From Streptomyces sp. CB01201 (GTDB lineage Bacteria > Actinomycetota > Actinomycetes > Streptomycetales > Streptomycetaceae): DNA of 64,000 nucleotides. Where the stretch lies: positions 98,695 to 162,694 of the forward strand of contig NZ_NNBJ01000018.1 of assembly GCF_002803085.1 (NCBI RefSeq), in the 5' to 3' direction. Below the pieces are notes generated by a model. It did no database searches and was not told the origin of the DNA. It saw only the letters and a program-made list of their open reading frames with translations. Made by a program: the position numbers and the translations under genes. Shown in pieces: positions 7,763 through 16,488 of the stretch (positions are counted from its first letter, which is position 1; the number at the start of each line of letters is the position of its first letter).

Positions 7763-9196
7763 TCAGACCGACGTGGGACCCGTCACAGCGGCTCCGGCGG
7801 CCTTGGCCGCGTTGCGGACGGCTCCCGCGACGGCTCCGGCGACCTTGTCGTTGAAGACCGAGGGAATGATGTAGTTGGCGTTCAGCTCGTCCTCGGCGAC
7901 GACGTCCGCGAGCGCGCCGGCCGCGGCCAGCATCATGTCCGTGTTGACGGTGCGGGACTGGGCGTCGAGCAGACCGCGGAAGACACCCGGGAAGACCAGC
8001 ACGTTGTTGATCTGGTTCGGGAAGTCCGAGCGGCCGGTGGCCACGACCGCCGCCGTCTGACGGGCGATCGCCGGGTCCACCTCGGGGTCCGGGTTCGCGA
8101 GCGCGAACACGATCGCGCCTTCGGCCATCGCGGCCACGTCGTCGCCGTTCAGGACGTTGGGGGCGGAGACGCCGATGAAGACGTCGGCGCCGACCACGGC
8201 CTCCTTGAGGGTGCCGGTGAGGCCCTCGGGGTTGGTGTTGTCGGCGATCCAACGCAGCGCGGACTCGGGGCTCGCCTCGACCAGGTCCTCGCGGCCCGCG
8301 TGCACCACACCGTGGATGTCGGCGACGACGGCGTTCTTGACGCCGGCCGCGATCAGCAGCTTCAGAATGGCCGTACCGGCCGCGCCCGCACCGGACATGA
8401 CGACCCGTACGTCACCGATGTTCTTGTTCACCACGCGCAGCGCGTTGGTCAGCGAGGCGAGCACCACGATGGCGGTGCCGTGCTGGTCGTCGTGGAAGAC
8501 GGGGATGTCGAGGGCCTCGCGCAGCCGGGCCTCGATCTCGAAGCAGCGCGGCGCGGAGATGTCCTCCAGGTTGATGCCCGCGAAGCCGGGGGCGATCGCC
8601 TTGACGATCTCGACGATGGCGTCGGTGTCCTGGGTGTCCAGGCAGATCGGCCAGGCGTCGATGTCGGCGAACCGCTTGAAGAGCGCCGCCTTGCCCTCCA
8701 TGACCGGCATGGCGGCCATCGGGCCGATGTTGCCGAGGCCGAGCACCGCGGAGCCGTCGGTGACGACCGCGACGGTGTTGCGCTTGATGGTCAGGCGCCG
8801 GGCGTCCTCGGGGTTCTCGGCGATCGCCATGCAGACCCGGGCCACACCCGGGGTGTAGATCATCGAGAGGTCGTCACGGTTGCGGATGGGGTGCTTCGAC
8901 TGCATCTCGATCTTGCCACCGAGGTGCATCAGGAAGGTACGGTCGGAGACCTTGCCGAGGGTGACGCCCTCGATGCCGCGCAGCTGCTCGACGATCTCGT
9001 CGGCGTGCGAGGTGGAGGTGGCCGCGATGGTGACGTCGATGCGCAGCTTCTCGTGGCCGGAGGCGGTCACGTCGAGGCCGGTCACCGATCCGCCGGAGGA
9101 CTCCACGGCCGTGGTGAGCTGAGAGACCGCCGTGCCGCTGGCGGGCACCTCAAGGCGGACCGTCATCGAGTACGAGACGCTGGGCGCCGTTGCCAT
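7763..9196 (-). CDS. NAD-type malic enzyme with N-terminal ACT domain
   Basis: This 477-residue cytoplasmic enzyme oxidatively decarboxylates malate to pyruvate, linking the TCA cycle to precursor supply. Residues about 8-85 form an ACT-like regulatory domain. The malic N-domain follows with IYTPGVARVC and the catalytic stretch GNIGPMAAMPVMEGKA. The metal site is near FHDDQHGTA. The Rossmann part shows SGAGAAGTAI, and NPDPEV is near the end. The ACT domain points to amino-acid-like control and is usual in actinobacterial NAD-linked forms. Cofactor choice is inferred, not seen. Confidence 0.92.
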   Translation of the reverse strand: MATAPSVSYSMTVRLEVPASGTAVSQLTTAVESSGGSVTGLDVTASGHEKLRIDVTIAATSTSHADEIVEQLRGIEGVTLGKVSDRTFLMHLGGKIEMQSKHPIRNRDDLSMIYTPGVARVCMAIAENPEDARRLTIKRNTVAVVTDGSAVLGLGNIGPMAAMPVMEGKAALFKRFADIDAWPICLDTQDTDAIVEIVKAIAPGFAGINLEDISAPRCFEIEARLREALDIPVFHDDQHGTAIVVLASLTNALRVVNKNIGDVRVVMSGAGAAGTAILKLLIAAGVKNAVVADIHGVVHAGREDLVEASPESALRWIADNTNPEGLTGTLKEAVVGADVFIGVSAPNVLNGDDVAAMAEGAIVFALANPDPEVDPAIARQTAAVVATGRSDFPNQINNVLVFPGVFRGLLDAQSRTVNTDMMLAAAGALADVVAEDELNANYIIPSVFNDKVAGAVAGAVRNAAKAAGAAVTGPTSV

Positions 9197-9630
9197 GACC
9201 GTGTTCCTCTGCTTTCCCTAGCTTCGTTGCTAGCACCGCCCCGGCTGTGGCGCGGCGGTGCCATCCGATGGTCGCACCTACTGGCTGGTAGCCGATAATG
9301 GGCAACACTTTTCGGAAAGTTGTTTCCACCATACGAGAAAGTGGTGGTCCGGCGGAAGACCCAACGTGTACCCGGGACCCGACGGCCGGCCCCGCGCACC
9401 CACGACTGCGCACCAACGACTCCGCACCAACGACAACAGGCCCACGCCATCCGAAGATGACGTGGGCCTGTCGCTCACGTTAAGACACCGACCCGCCATG
9501 CTCGCCTCGCGGCAAGTGGTCGCTCTAAGCGACTAAGGTTGGGCCCGGGGGCTTGGATCGAGCCGGTGTCACAACCAGGCTAACAAACCACTCCGCCAAG
9601 TGATCCCAGCATCGCGAGTTGACTCCGAAA
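9197..9630. other. Intergenic region between helD-like and malic enzyme genes
   Basis: No gene is seen in these 434 bases. The part next to malic enzyme is less GC-rich than its surroundings (9290-9340) and probably holds that gene's promoter. A terminator-like hairpin is annotated at 9436-9471. Near 9550-9610 the minus strand reads GGCGGAGTGGTT and GGCTCGATCC, which recall tRNA arms, but no acceptor stem can be formed. Confidence 0.6.
9436..9471 (-). terminator. Terminator-like hairpin after the helicase gene
   Basis: ACAGGCCCACG (9436-9446) and CGTGGGCCTGT (9461-9471) are perfect 11-base arms around a 14-base loop. It stands about 160 bases beyond the helicase stop codon and before the malic enzyme promoter region. 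Confidence 0.6.
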
Positions 9631-12024
9631 TTAATCGCGGAGCAGATCCGGCACCCCGTTCGCGTCCGGCTCGTCCCGGTCCCCCGAGACGACCGTGAGC
9701 TGCTGCGTCGCCCGGGTCAGCGCCACGTAGAGCACCCGCAGTCCGGCCGGGGACTCGTCCGCGATCTCGGCCGGCGAGACGACCACCGTGGCGTCGTACT
9801 CAAGGCCCTTGGCCTCCAGGCTGCCCAGCGCCACCACCCGGTCACCAAGCCCCGCGAGCCAGCGCGCCGCCTGCTCGCGGCGCCGCATCGCGACGACCAC
9901 GCCGACCGTGCCGTCCACCTGGTCGAGCAGCCGGGCCGCCTCCTCGCGCACCGCGCGGGCGAGGTCGCCGCCGCGCACCACGGCGAACCGGGGCTCGACA
10001 CCCGTGGAGCGCACGGCGGCCGGGGACTTCATGCCGGGCATCGCCAACGCCAGTACGCGGGCGGCCAGTTCGGCGATCTCGGCGGGGTTGCGGTAGTTCA
10101 CGGTCAGCTCGAAGCGGCGGCGCGGGCGGCTGCCCAGGGCTTCGTCGCGGGCCTCGCCCGCCTCGTCCGGGTCGGACCAGGACGACTGCGCGGGGTCGCC
10201 CACCACCGTCCAGGTGGCGGTGCGCCCGCGCCGGCCGACCATCCGCCACTGCATGGGCGTGAGGTCCTGCGCCTCGTCGACGATGACGTGCGCGTACTCG
10301 GTGCGCTCCTGGGCGAGCCGCTCGGCGCGCTCGCGCTGGGTCTCCTCGCGGTGCGGCATCAGCTCTTCGAGGCCGGTCAGCGCGTCCATCGGGTCGTACT
10401 CGCGCTTCTTCCTCGGCCGGGCCGGGGCGCCGAGCAGCGTCTCCAACTCGTCGAGCAGGGCCACGTCGTGGACCGAGAAGGCGCCCTCGGCGGCCCGCGC
10501 CAGCGAGCGGGCCAGGCGCCGCACCTCGCCCTGGTTGAGGACGCGGCGGGCCCAGCGCCCCAGTCTCTTCTCGTCGGCCATCGCGGCCAGCACCCCGCGC
10601 GGGGTCAGCTCCGGCCACCACGCGTCGAGGAAGGCGATGAAGGCGTCCTCGGAGGCGATGTCGTCGTCGAAGGAGGAGCGCAGCTCGGCCGCCAGCTCCG
10701 GGTCGGTGTGCCGGCCCGAGGCGCCCGACTTCGACCACAGCGCGTCCAGGAGCAGCCTGCGGGCGCGCGGGCGGAGCAGGTTGACGGGCGCGGTGCCGCC
10801 GAGCACGGTCTGGCGGATGCGGCGCAGTTCCTCGCCCTCCAGCTCGACGCGCGCGCCGAAGGCGACCACGCGCAGCCGCTGGCCGGGGTGCGGGGCGGGA
10901 GCCTGCTCGCCGAGGGCGAGCTGCTCGCCGCCGCGCCGCCGGGACCGCCTGGGCTGCTCCCCCGGGCCCTCCAGGGCGCCCCTGGCGGCCCTGCGCAGCA
11001 CGTGGAGCATGCGGGACGAGCCCTTGATGCGGGCGACCGCCGGGTCGTCGTACTCGGTGGCCTCCGCGCCGTCCACGAGGTTGCCGACGGCCCGGATCGC
11101 GACCTGGCCCTCCTCGCCGAGCGAGGGCAGCACGCCCTCGGTGTACGCGACGAGCAGCGGCGTCGGCGAGACGATCAGGATGCCGCCGGAGTAGCGGCGC
11201 CGGTCCTGGTAGAGCAGGTAGGCCGCGCGGTGCAGCGCGACCGCCGTCTTGCCGGTGCCCGGACCGCCCTCGACGTACGTCACGGAGGCGGCGGGCGCCC
11301 GGATCACCAGGTCCTGCTCGGCCTGGATGGAGGCCACGATGTCCCGCATGGTGTGGCTGCGGGCCTGCCCGAGCGCCGCCATCAGGGCGCCGTCGCCGAT
11401 GACGGGCAGCTCGGCGCCGTCCAGGGTCGCCTTCAGCTCCGGGCGCATCAGGTCGTCCTCGACGCCGAGCACCTTGCGGCCCTTGGACCGGATGACCCGG
11501 CGGCGCACGACCCGGCCCGGGTCGACCGGCGTCGAGCGGTAGAACGGGGCCGCGGCCGGCGCCCGCCAGTCGATGACCAGCGGCGAGTAGTCGGCGTCCA
11601 GGACGCCGATCCGGCCGATGTGCAGCGTCTCGGCGATGTCGGCCGTGCCGTCGGGGCGCACGGCGTCCTCGGCCGCTTCCACCGAGGTGTACGCGCCGTC
11701 CGGCCCCTTCTTGCCGTCCTTTCCGAGCAGCAGGTCGATCCGGCCGAAGAGGAAGTCCTCGAACTCGTTGTTGAGCCGGTTGAGATGGACCCCCGCCCGA
11801 AAGACCTGGGCGTCGCGTTCGGCGAGGGCGCCGGGCGTGCCGACCTGACCCCGCTTGGCGGCGTCGTTCATCAGGAACTCCGCCTCGTGGATCTTCTCCT
11901 CCAGGCGGCGGTACACCTGGTCGAGATGTACCTGTTCCCCAGCGATCTCGCGTTCCCGGACCGAATCCACAGCGGATTCGGCGGTACCGGAAGCGGTATC
12001 GACAGCGGCATCCTGCGCGGCCAC
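9631..12024 (-). CDS. HelD-like RNA polymerase-associated helicase
   Basis: This 797-residue protein is a superfamily 1 ATPase of the HelD type, which removes or recycles RNA polymerase from DNA. Residues about 20-110 form a charged coiled coil, the part that enters the polymerase channels in known HelD proteins. The family motif DWRAPAAAPFYR is at 152-163, Walker A GGPGTGKT at 253-260, and the Walker B string VIVDEAQDL near 575. Helicase motifs GDPAQSSW, VNYRNPAEI and LYVALTRATQ follow. The GTG start has AAGGGGG six bases upstream. HelR, a relative, gives rifamycin tolerance and is preceded by a rifamycin-associated element. I see no such element here, so HelD rather than HelR is more likely. 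Confidence 0.85.
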   Translation of the reverse strand: MAAQDAAVDTASGTAESAVDSVREREIAGEQVHLDQVYRRLEEKIHEAEFLMNDAAKRGQVGTPGALAERDAQVFRAGVHLNRLNNEFEDFLFGRIDLLLGKDGKKGPDGAYTSVEAAEDAVRPDGTADIAETLHIGRIGVLDADYSPLVIDWRAPAAAPFYRSTPVDPGRVVRRRVIRSKGRKVLGVEDDLMRPELKATLDGAELPVIGDGALMAALGQARSHTMRDIVASIQAEQDLVIRAPAASVTYVEGGPGTGKTAVALHRAAYLLYQDRRRYSGGILIVSPTPLLVAYTEGVLPSLGEEGQVAIRAVGNLVDGAEATEYDDPAVARIKGSSRMLHVLRRAARGALEGPGEQPRRSRRRGGEQLALGEQAPAPHPGQRLRVVAFGARVELEGEELRRIRQTVLGGTAPVNLLRPRARRLLLDALWSKSGASGRHTDPELAAELRSSFDDDIASEDAFIAFLDAWWPELTPRGVLAAMADEKRLGRWARRVLNQGEVRRLARSLARAAEGAFSVHDVALLDELETLLGAPARPRKKREYDPMDALTGLEELMPHREETQRERAERLAQERTEYAHVIVDEAQDLTPMQWRMVGRRGRTATWTVVGDPAQSSWSDPDEAGEARDEALGSRPRRRFELTVNYRNPAEIAELAARVLALAMPGMKSPAAVRSTGVEPRFAVVRGGDLARAVREEAARLLDQVDGTVGVVVAMRRREQAARWLAGLGDRVVALGSLEAKGLEYDATVVVSPAEIADESPAGLRVLYVALTRATQQLTVVSGDRDEPDANGVPDLLRD

Positions 12025-12141
12025 CGAGGCCCCCTTCTGACGTGCATTGGGCAGCCGTCAACCGTACGCGAAGGGGGACCCGATGTCAGGCCACAATTCG
12101 GTGCCGAACCGCATGTCGGGACGCCTGTCCCGCCCCGCGGC

Positions 12142-12903
12142 TCACGCGGGGACGTCCACGAGCGCCTTCCCGTCGAACGTACGGACCTCGAAGTGGTCGA
12201 TCTGCTCGCGGGTCATCGCGGTGCCGCCGTGCACGTACAGGGGGTATTTCGCCGATTCGTGCGGGCTGTCCTCGATCCCGTAGCCCCAGTTCGGCACCGC
12301 CCAGGACGTGACGGTCTCCTGGTCGCCGTTCTTGCCCACGGCGATCAGGCTGCACTTCAGCGGGCCCTTGACGTTCTTCAGTTCCAGGACCGTATGGGTG
12401 CCCCAGGCCTTGGGCTCGGTGCCGACGGTCGCGGTGACCTGGGTCTTCGGGTCCGTCGCGGAGACCTTCTGGCTCATGTGGTTGAAGAAGGCGTCCTCGG
12501 CCGGGCTGGTCGGATGCGCCTCGGCGCTCTGCTGGGTGCCGGTGGACGAGGAGGTCGCCACCACCGCGACGGCGGGCCCGCCCACGATCAGCGCCGCCGC
12601 GGCCGCCACCAGGTACGTGGTGCGCCGCCGACGTTTGGCGCGCTGGGCTGCGACCTCGCTGATCAGGGCCGTGGACAGGCCGGGCGGGGCGGGCCGCAGC
12701 GGCTGGGCGGCGGGGCCCGGGAACTCCCTGAGCGTGGCGAGCATCGGCTCCATTCCCGCCAGCGCGTCGAGTTCGGCGCCGCACGCCGGGCAGCCCGCGA
12801 GGTGCGCTTCGAAGGCGGAGGCCTCGGCGTCGTCGAGGATGCCCAGCGCGTACGCGCCGACAGCCTCGTGCGGCGAGCCTTCCGCGTGCTCCCCGGTCGT
12901 CAT
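12142..12903 (-). CDS. rsuA: Zinc-binding anti-sigma factor, RsuA type
   Basis: This 253-residue membrane protein should hold the sigma factor encoded just upstream. A zinc-binding anti-sigma motif H-x3-C-x2-C is visible as HLAGCPAC (His34, Cys38, Cys41). One transmembrane segment follows near residues 98-119, after the basic stretch AKRRRR. The outer domain of about 130 residues resembles the RskA C-terminal domain. The start codon overlaps the stop of the sigma gene as ATGA, so the two are made in fixed ratio. In S. coelicolor the pair at this position is sigU and rsuA. The name rests on that remembered synteny. The outside signal is unknown. Confidence 0.85.
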   Translation of the reverse strand: MTTGEHAEGSPHEAVGAYALGILDDAEASAFEAHLAGCPACGAELDALAGMEPMLATLREFPGPAAQPLRPAPPGLSTALISEVAAQRAKRRRRTTYLVAAAAALIVGGPAVAVVATSSSTGTQQSAEAHPTSPAEDAFFNHMSQKVSATDPKTQVTATVGTEPKAWGTHTVLELKNVKGPLKCSLIAVGKNGDQETVTSWAVPNWGYGIEDSPHESAKYPLYVHGGTAMTREQIDHFEVRTFDGKALVDVPA

Positions 12904-13445
12904 GTCGTCACCCCCCGTTCCTCCAGTGCGAGTTTCATGGAGCGCAGGGCGTAGAACACCCGGGACCGCACGGTCCCGCTGGGCACGCCGAGCACTTGGG
13001 CCGCCTCATTGACGGTACGTCCCTTGAAGTACGTCTCGACGAGTGCCTCCCGGTGCGCCGGGGTCAGGTCGTCGAGTGCGTCGGAGAGGGTCATCAGCCA
13101 CAGCGCCTTGTCGATCTCGTCCTCCGCGGGCATGACCTCCAGCGGCGACGGATCGACCTCCTGCGGCCGGGCCTGCCGGCTGCGGTGGCCGTCGATGACG
13201 ATGCGGCGCGCGACCGTCACCAGCCAGGGGCGGACCGAACCGGTGGCCCGATTGAGCTGACCGGCGTTCTTCCAGGCACGGATGAGCGTCTCCTGCACCA
13301 CGTCCTCGGCCCGCTGGCGGTCGCCGGCCACGAGGCGCATCACGTACCCGAGCAGCGGCCCCGCGTGCTCGCGGTACAGCGCCCGCATCAGCTCCTCGTC
13401 GGGCACGGAGCGGTGCTTGGCCCCTCGCGGACGGTCATCGGCCAC
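12900..13445 (-). CDS. sigU: ECF-family sigma factor, SigU type
   Basis: This 181-residue protein redirects RNA polymerase to its own promoters. Region 2 is seen as LMRALYREHAGPLLGYVMRL and RAEDVVQETLIRAW. Region 4 is seen as LTPAHREALVETYFKGRT and the helix-turn-helix GVPSGTVRSRVFYALRSM. I chose the GTG at 13445 because AAGGA stands seven bases before it. The frame is open to 13523. It is followed by its anti-sigma gene. In S. coelicolor, released SigU blocks aerial growth and alters secreted proteins. That role is known for that species and only inferred here from gene order. Confidence 0.85.
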   Translation of the reverse strand: MADDRPRGAKHRSVPDEELMRALYREHAGPLLGYVMRLVAGDRQRAEDVVQETLIRAWKNAGQLNRATGSVRPWLVTVARRIVIDGHRSRQARPQEVDPSPLEVMPAEDEIDKALWLMTLSDALDDLTPAHREALVETYFKGRTVNEAAQVLGVPSGTVRSRVFYALRSMKLALEERGVTT

Positions 13446-13663
13446 GGCGGCATCCTTGCGCAACCGGCACCTCCAGGTCGAGACCATCCCGGTGCGCGGC
13501 TGCGCGCCGGTTCGCCCCTCCATACGGACGGTTGTCGGGAACCATTCAAAGGCGCGCCGGATTTCTCAACGAACTTGCTTTATCCACGGTTTCAGGGGCG
13601 CGGGGCAGTTGCGACGGCCCCTTCTCGACGGCCACCCTCGACAGCCCTTCCCGACGGCAGCTT

Positions 13664-14224
13664 TCAGAGCGCGGCGACGCGGCGCCGGTGCCGGGCCACC
13701 CGTTCCCGGTTGCCGCACACCTCGCTGGAGCACCAGCGCCGCCGCCGGCCGCGCGAGGTGTCGAGGTAGAGCAGCCGGCAGTTGTCGCCCTCGCACTGGC
13801 GGAGCCGGGCCCTGGCCTCGGGGTCGGTGAGCAGGTCGACGGCGTCCCGGGCGACGACGGCGAGCAGCGCGCCGCACTCGGGGGCCCGGCTCAGCGTGCG
13901 GACGAGCCCGCCGTCCGCACCCCTGATCGCTCGGACGCCCGGGGGCGGGGCGGCGGCCAGCACGTTGACCCGGTCGAGGGCGGTGGACGCACCCTCGACC
14001 GACGTCCCGAGCTCCGCATTCACCAACTGGGCTATGCAGTACCGCAGTTCGACGAAACGGGCGAGCCAGTCAGCGTCGAGCCCGGCCAGCCGGGTGCCGC
14101 CCGGTACGAGTCCGGCACCGAGCAGCCAACGCCCCAACTCTGCGACCCCGCACAGCTGTTCGCTCTCCTGCGCTCCGGTCGCCACCAGATCCAGACAGAT
14201 CCGCCCGGAGTCGAACCGCACCAT
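13664..14224 (-). CDS. CGNR zinc-finger regulator with ABATE domain
   Basis: This 186-residue protein belongs to the stress-induced transcription regulator family with an N-terminal ABATE domain and a C-terminal CGNR zinc finger. The N-terminus RFDSGRICLDLVATG is typical. The finger is seen near the end as WCSSEVCGNRERVARHRRR, with an earlier Cys in LRQCEG. It probably binds DNA. The ATG at 14224 gives the family length. No operon partner is evident, and the target genes are unknown. Confidence 0.85.
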   Translation of the reverse strand: MVRFDSGRICLDLVATGAQESEQLCGVAELGRWLLGAGLVPGGTRLAGLDADWLARFVELRYCIAQLVNAELGTSVEGASTALDRVNVLAAAPPPGVRAIRGADGGLVRTLSRAPECGALLAVVARDAVDLLTDPEARARLRQCEGDNCRLLYLDTSRGRRRRWCSSEVCGNRERVARHRRRVAAL

Positions 14225-14303
14225 GCGCCTGTCACCGCCTAGGGGGTTACCGGTGAGTGCCTCCCCCCAGAGTGCCCGCCCGGGGCCGCCCCCGGAAGAC
14301 CTC

Positions 14304-14825
14304 CTACCGCCCGGGCACGCCGATGGGCGGCCCGTCGTGCAGGATGCGCTGGAAGAGCCGGTGGTCGCGCCACTCGCCGTCGATGTGCAGGAACCGCGGC
14401 GCGAGGCCGAACTCCTCGAACCCGGCCTTGCGGAGCACCCGTTGGGAGGCGTGGTTGTGGAGCACCGTGCCCGCCTCGACCCGGTGCAGGCCCAGCTCGT
14501 CGCGGGCGATGCGGCAGATCTCCCCGGTGCCGCTCGTGGCGAGGCCCCGGCCGTTGTACTCGGCGTCGACCCAGTACCCGAGGTTCCCGCTGCACAGCGG
14601 GCCGAGCACGATCGAGGAGAGGGTGAACTGCCCCACCACCCGCTCCCCGTCCACCCACAGCCAGCGCCGCGCCCCCGCCTCGGACAACCGCTCGCGCTGC
14701 GCGTCGGCGGTGTAGAAGTACTCGTCCCGAAACGGCTCCCAGGGCCGCATGTGCTCACGGTTGCGCACCAGGGCGGCGGCTATGGCAGGGGCGTCGGAGA
14801 ACTCGGCGGGGCGCAGTGTCGTCAT
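14304..14825 (-). CDS. GNAT acetyltransferase, RimJ/RimL type
   Basis: This 173-residue enzyme transfers an acetyl group from acetyl-CoA to an amine. The fold is seen in FTLSSIVLGPLCSGNLGYWVD, the CoA-binding loop YNGRGLATSGTG and the late motif NHASQRVLRKAGFEE. It is closest to the subfamily that includes ribosomal protein N-acetylases. The substrate cannot be read from the sequence. The ATG at 14825 is followed by MTTLRPAE, a usual beginning. It is transcribed divergently from the broken vapB gene, with 76 bases between the starts. Confidence 0.85.
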   Translation of the reverse strand: MTTLRPAEFSDAPAIAAALVRNREHMRPWEPFRDEYFYTADAQRERLSEAGARRWLWVDGERVVGQFTLSSIVLGPLCSGNLGYWVDAEYNGRGLATSGTGEICRIARDELGLHRVEAGTVLHNHASQRVLRKAGFEEFGLAPRFLHIDGEWRDHRLFQRILHDGPPIGVPGR

Positions 14826-14901
14826 GGGCGTACGGTAGCGATTCGGGGGCGCCGTAGGAGTCGTGGGCCATCCTTGCGGAAGCCGACGCCCGGAGGCCCC
14901 C

Positions 14902-15086
14902 ATGTCCGCCACCCGGATCGCCATCGACGACGAGGCGCTCGCCGAGGCGATGCGACTGTCCGGCATCCGCGCGCAGAGCGAGATGGTGAACCTCGCCCTG
15001 CGCGAGTACGCCGCGCGACGGCGGCGCGGGACTGGGGCGACGTGCGCTTCTGGCGTCTGCACGCCGCCGAGAAGGACATCTCCTGA
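14902..15086 (+). pseudogene. Frameshifted VapB-type antitoxin gene
   Basis: GGAGG stands five bases before the ATG. The first 42 residues (MSATRIAIDDEALAEAM, then VNLALREYAARRRR) match the VapB antitoxin family, whose members are about 60-75 residues long. After RRRR the frame runs on as unrelated sequence to 15213. One base out of register, the reading ARDWGDVRFWRLHAAEKDIS ends at 15086 and gives the expected VapB tail and length. A one-base indel near 15020-15035 best explains this. No recognisable VapC toxin follows, only about 130 bases of uninformative sequence. A sequencing error would restore a solo antitoxin. Confidence 0.65.
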
Positions 15087-15219
15087 GCATGCCCGCCACC
15101 CGGGACCCGACCGCCGTCCGGCGGTTTCAACAGGCCCCCCACTCGGCGAGGTCGCCGCGGCCGACCTCCTCCCCGGCATCCGGGAGCACAACGTCACCCA
15201 CGCACCCCGCTGACCGCCC

Positions 15220-16386
15220 TCACCCACCCCCGTACTTCGCGTCCGCCGCCGGGTCGAGGGCGAGGCGGTAGCCGCGTTTGACCACCGTCTGGATGATGCG
15301 CGGGGCGCCAACTGCCGTGCGCAGGCGGGCCATTGCCGTTTCCACGGCGTGCTCGTCCGTGCCGGAGCCCGGTAGCGCGCGCAGCAGCTCGGCGCGGGGC
15401 ACCACCCAGCCGGGGCGGCGGGCGAGGGTGCGCAGGAGGGCCATGCCCGCGGGTGGGACGGGCCTGAGTTCGCCGTCCACGACGACCGCCTGGCCGCGGA
15501 TCTCGACCCGGCACCCCGCCAGCGGCAACCCCCTTGCCCGGGTCGGCAGTTCGGCGCACAGGAGCTGGACGAGCGGGCCCAGACGGAAGCGCTCGGGGGC
15601 GTGCGTCGTCACACCATGGGCCTGGAGGGGCAGCGCGGTGACCGGTCCGACGCAGGCCACGAGCACGTCGTCGTGCAGGGCGAGCAGCAGCTCGGCGAGC
15701 ATGCCGCGTTCCTCGGCCCGCTTCAGGAAGGAGGCCGCCGCGGGGGCGCTGGTGAAGGTGAGGGCGTCCAGGCCGTGCGTGACGGTGGCGTCCAGGAGCC
15801 GGTCGAGCGGCGCCGGGTCCCGCGGCGGCAGCCAGCGGTAGACCGGCACCCCGACGACCTCGGCACCGGCCGCGCGCAGCGCCTCCACGAAGCCGGGCAG
15901 GGGTTCTCCGTGCAGCTGGATCGCGATGCGCCGGCCCGCCACGCCTTCGGCGAGCAGCCGGTCGAGGACCTCGGCCATCGACTCGGACGACGGCGACCAG
16001 CGCTCGGTGAGCCCGGCGGCCCGTACCGCGCCCTTCACCTTGGGTCCCCGCGCGAGGAGTTCGACGCCCGCCAGGGTCTTGAGGAGGTCATCCCCCACCC
16101 CCCAGCCGTCGGCGGCCTCGACCCAGCCGCGGAACCCGATGGCGGTGGTGGCCACCACCGTGTCGGGTGCCTCGGCGATCAACTCCCGTGTCGCGGCGAG
16201 CAGTTCGCGGTCGTCGGCGAGCGGCACGATCCGCAGCGCGGGCGCGTGCAGCACGGCGGCCCCCCGCCGGACGAGCAGTGTCGCGAGCTCGTCGGCCCGG
16301 CGGGCGGCGGTGACCCCGACGGTGAACCCGGCGAGCGGCCCGTGCGGTGCGGCCGCTTCTGCTTCTGCTTCTGCTTCTGCGGACAT
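15220..16386 (-). CDS. nnaR: NnaR-type nitrate regulator: HemD-like domain fused to winged helix
   Basis: This 388-residue protein joins a uroporphyrinogen-III synthase-like domain (about 18-255) to an OmpR/PhoB-type winged-helix domain (about 290-378, ending TVVKRGYRLAL). In S. coelicolor the equivalent gene nnaR is a GlnR target whose product helps to activate nitrate and nitrite assimilation genes. The next gene upstream here is the nitrate transporter narK, which supports the same role. The N-terminus carries an (Ala-Glu) repeat, encoded by a perfect hexanucleotide repeat. A clear GlnR box stands 67 bases upstream of the start. Whether the HemD-like part still has enzyme activity cannot be judged by eye. 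Function as regulator is the better call. Confidence 0.85.
   Translation of the reverse strand: MSAEAEAEAEAAAPHGPLAGFTVGVTAARRADELATLLVRRGAAVLHAPALRIVPLADDRELLAATRELIAEAPDTVVATTAIGFRGWVEAADGWGVGDDLLKTLAGVELLARGPKVKGAVRAAGLTERWSPSSESMAEVLDRLLAEGVAGRRIAIQLHGEPLPGFVEALRAAGAEVVGVPVYRWLPPRDPAPLDRLLDATVTHGLDALTFTSAPAAASFLKRAEERGMLAELLLALHDDVLVACVGPVTALPLQAHGVTTHAPERFRLGPLVQLLCAELPTRARGLPLAGCRVEIRGQAVVVDGELRPVPPAGMALLRTLARRPGWVVPRAELLRALPGSGTDEHAVETAMARLRTAVGAPRIIQTVVKRGYRLALDPAADAKYGGG
16355..16380 (-). repeat. Hexanucleotide repeat at the nnaR 5' end
   Basis: Four perfect copies of GCTTCT plus GC lie directly at the start of nnaR and encode alternating Glu and Ala. Copy number changes would keep the frame. 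Confidence 0.9.
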
Positions 16387-16452
16387 GAGTCTCCCGGTGG
16401 TGCGGTGGCGTCCGAGCCTGCCAAGGGGGCGTGACGCCCGGGGTTCACCCTG

Positions 16453-16468
16453 GTTTCCCGGGTGTTAC
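16453..16468 (-). promoter_or_regulatory. GlnR box upstream of nnaR
   Basis: The minus strand reads GTAAC, six bases, GAAAC, a full match to the GlnR consensus gTnAc-n6-GaAAc. It lies in the 102-base gap between narK and nnaR, 67-82 bases before the nnaR start. Control of nnaR by GlnR is known in S. coelicolor. Confidence 0.8.
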
Positions 16469-16488
16469 GTGACCCGGCACGGCCAGGA

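Noticed and set aside
9547..9610. tRNA-like stretch on the minus strand with GGCGGAGTGG and GGCTCGATCC
   Set aside because: No acceptor stem or anticodon arm can be formed around these pieces. At best it is a decayed fragment.
12025..12141. Rifamycin-associated element before the helicase gene
   Set aside because: No matching inverted repeat of that type is visible upstream of the start, so I did not call the gene helR.
15087..15219. VapC toxin gene after the broken vapB
   Set aside because: None of the frames shows the conserved acidic residues or the DTS start of PIN-domain toxins.
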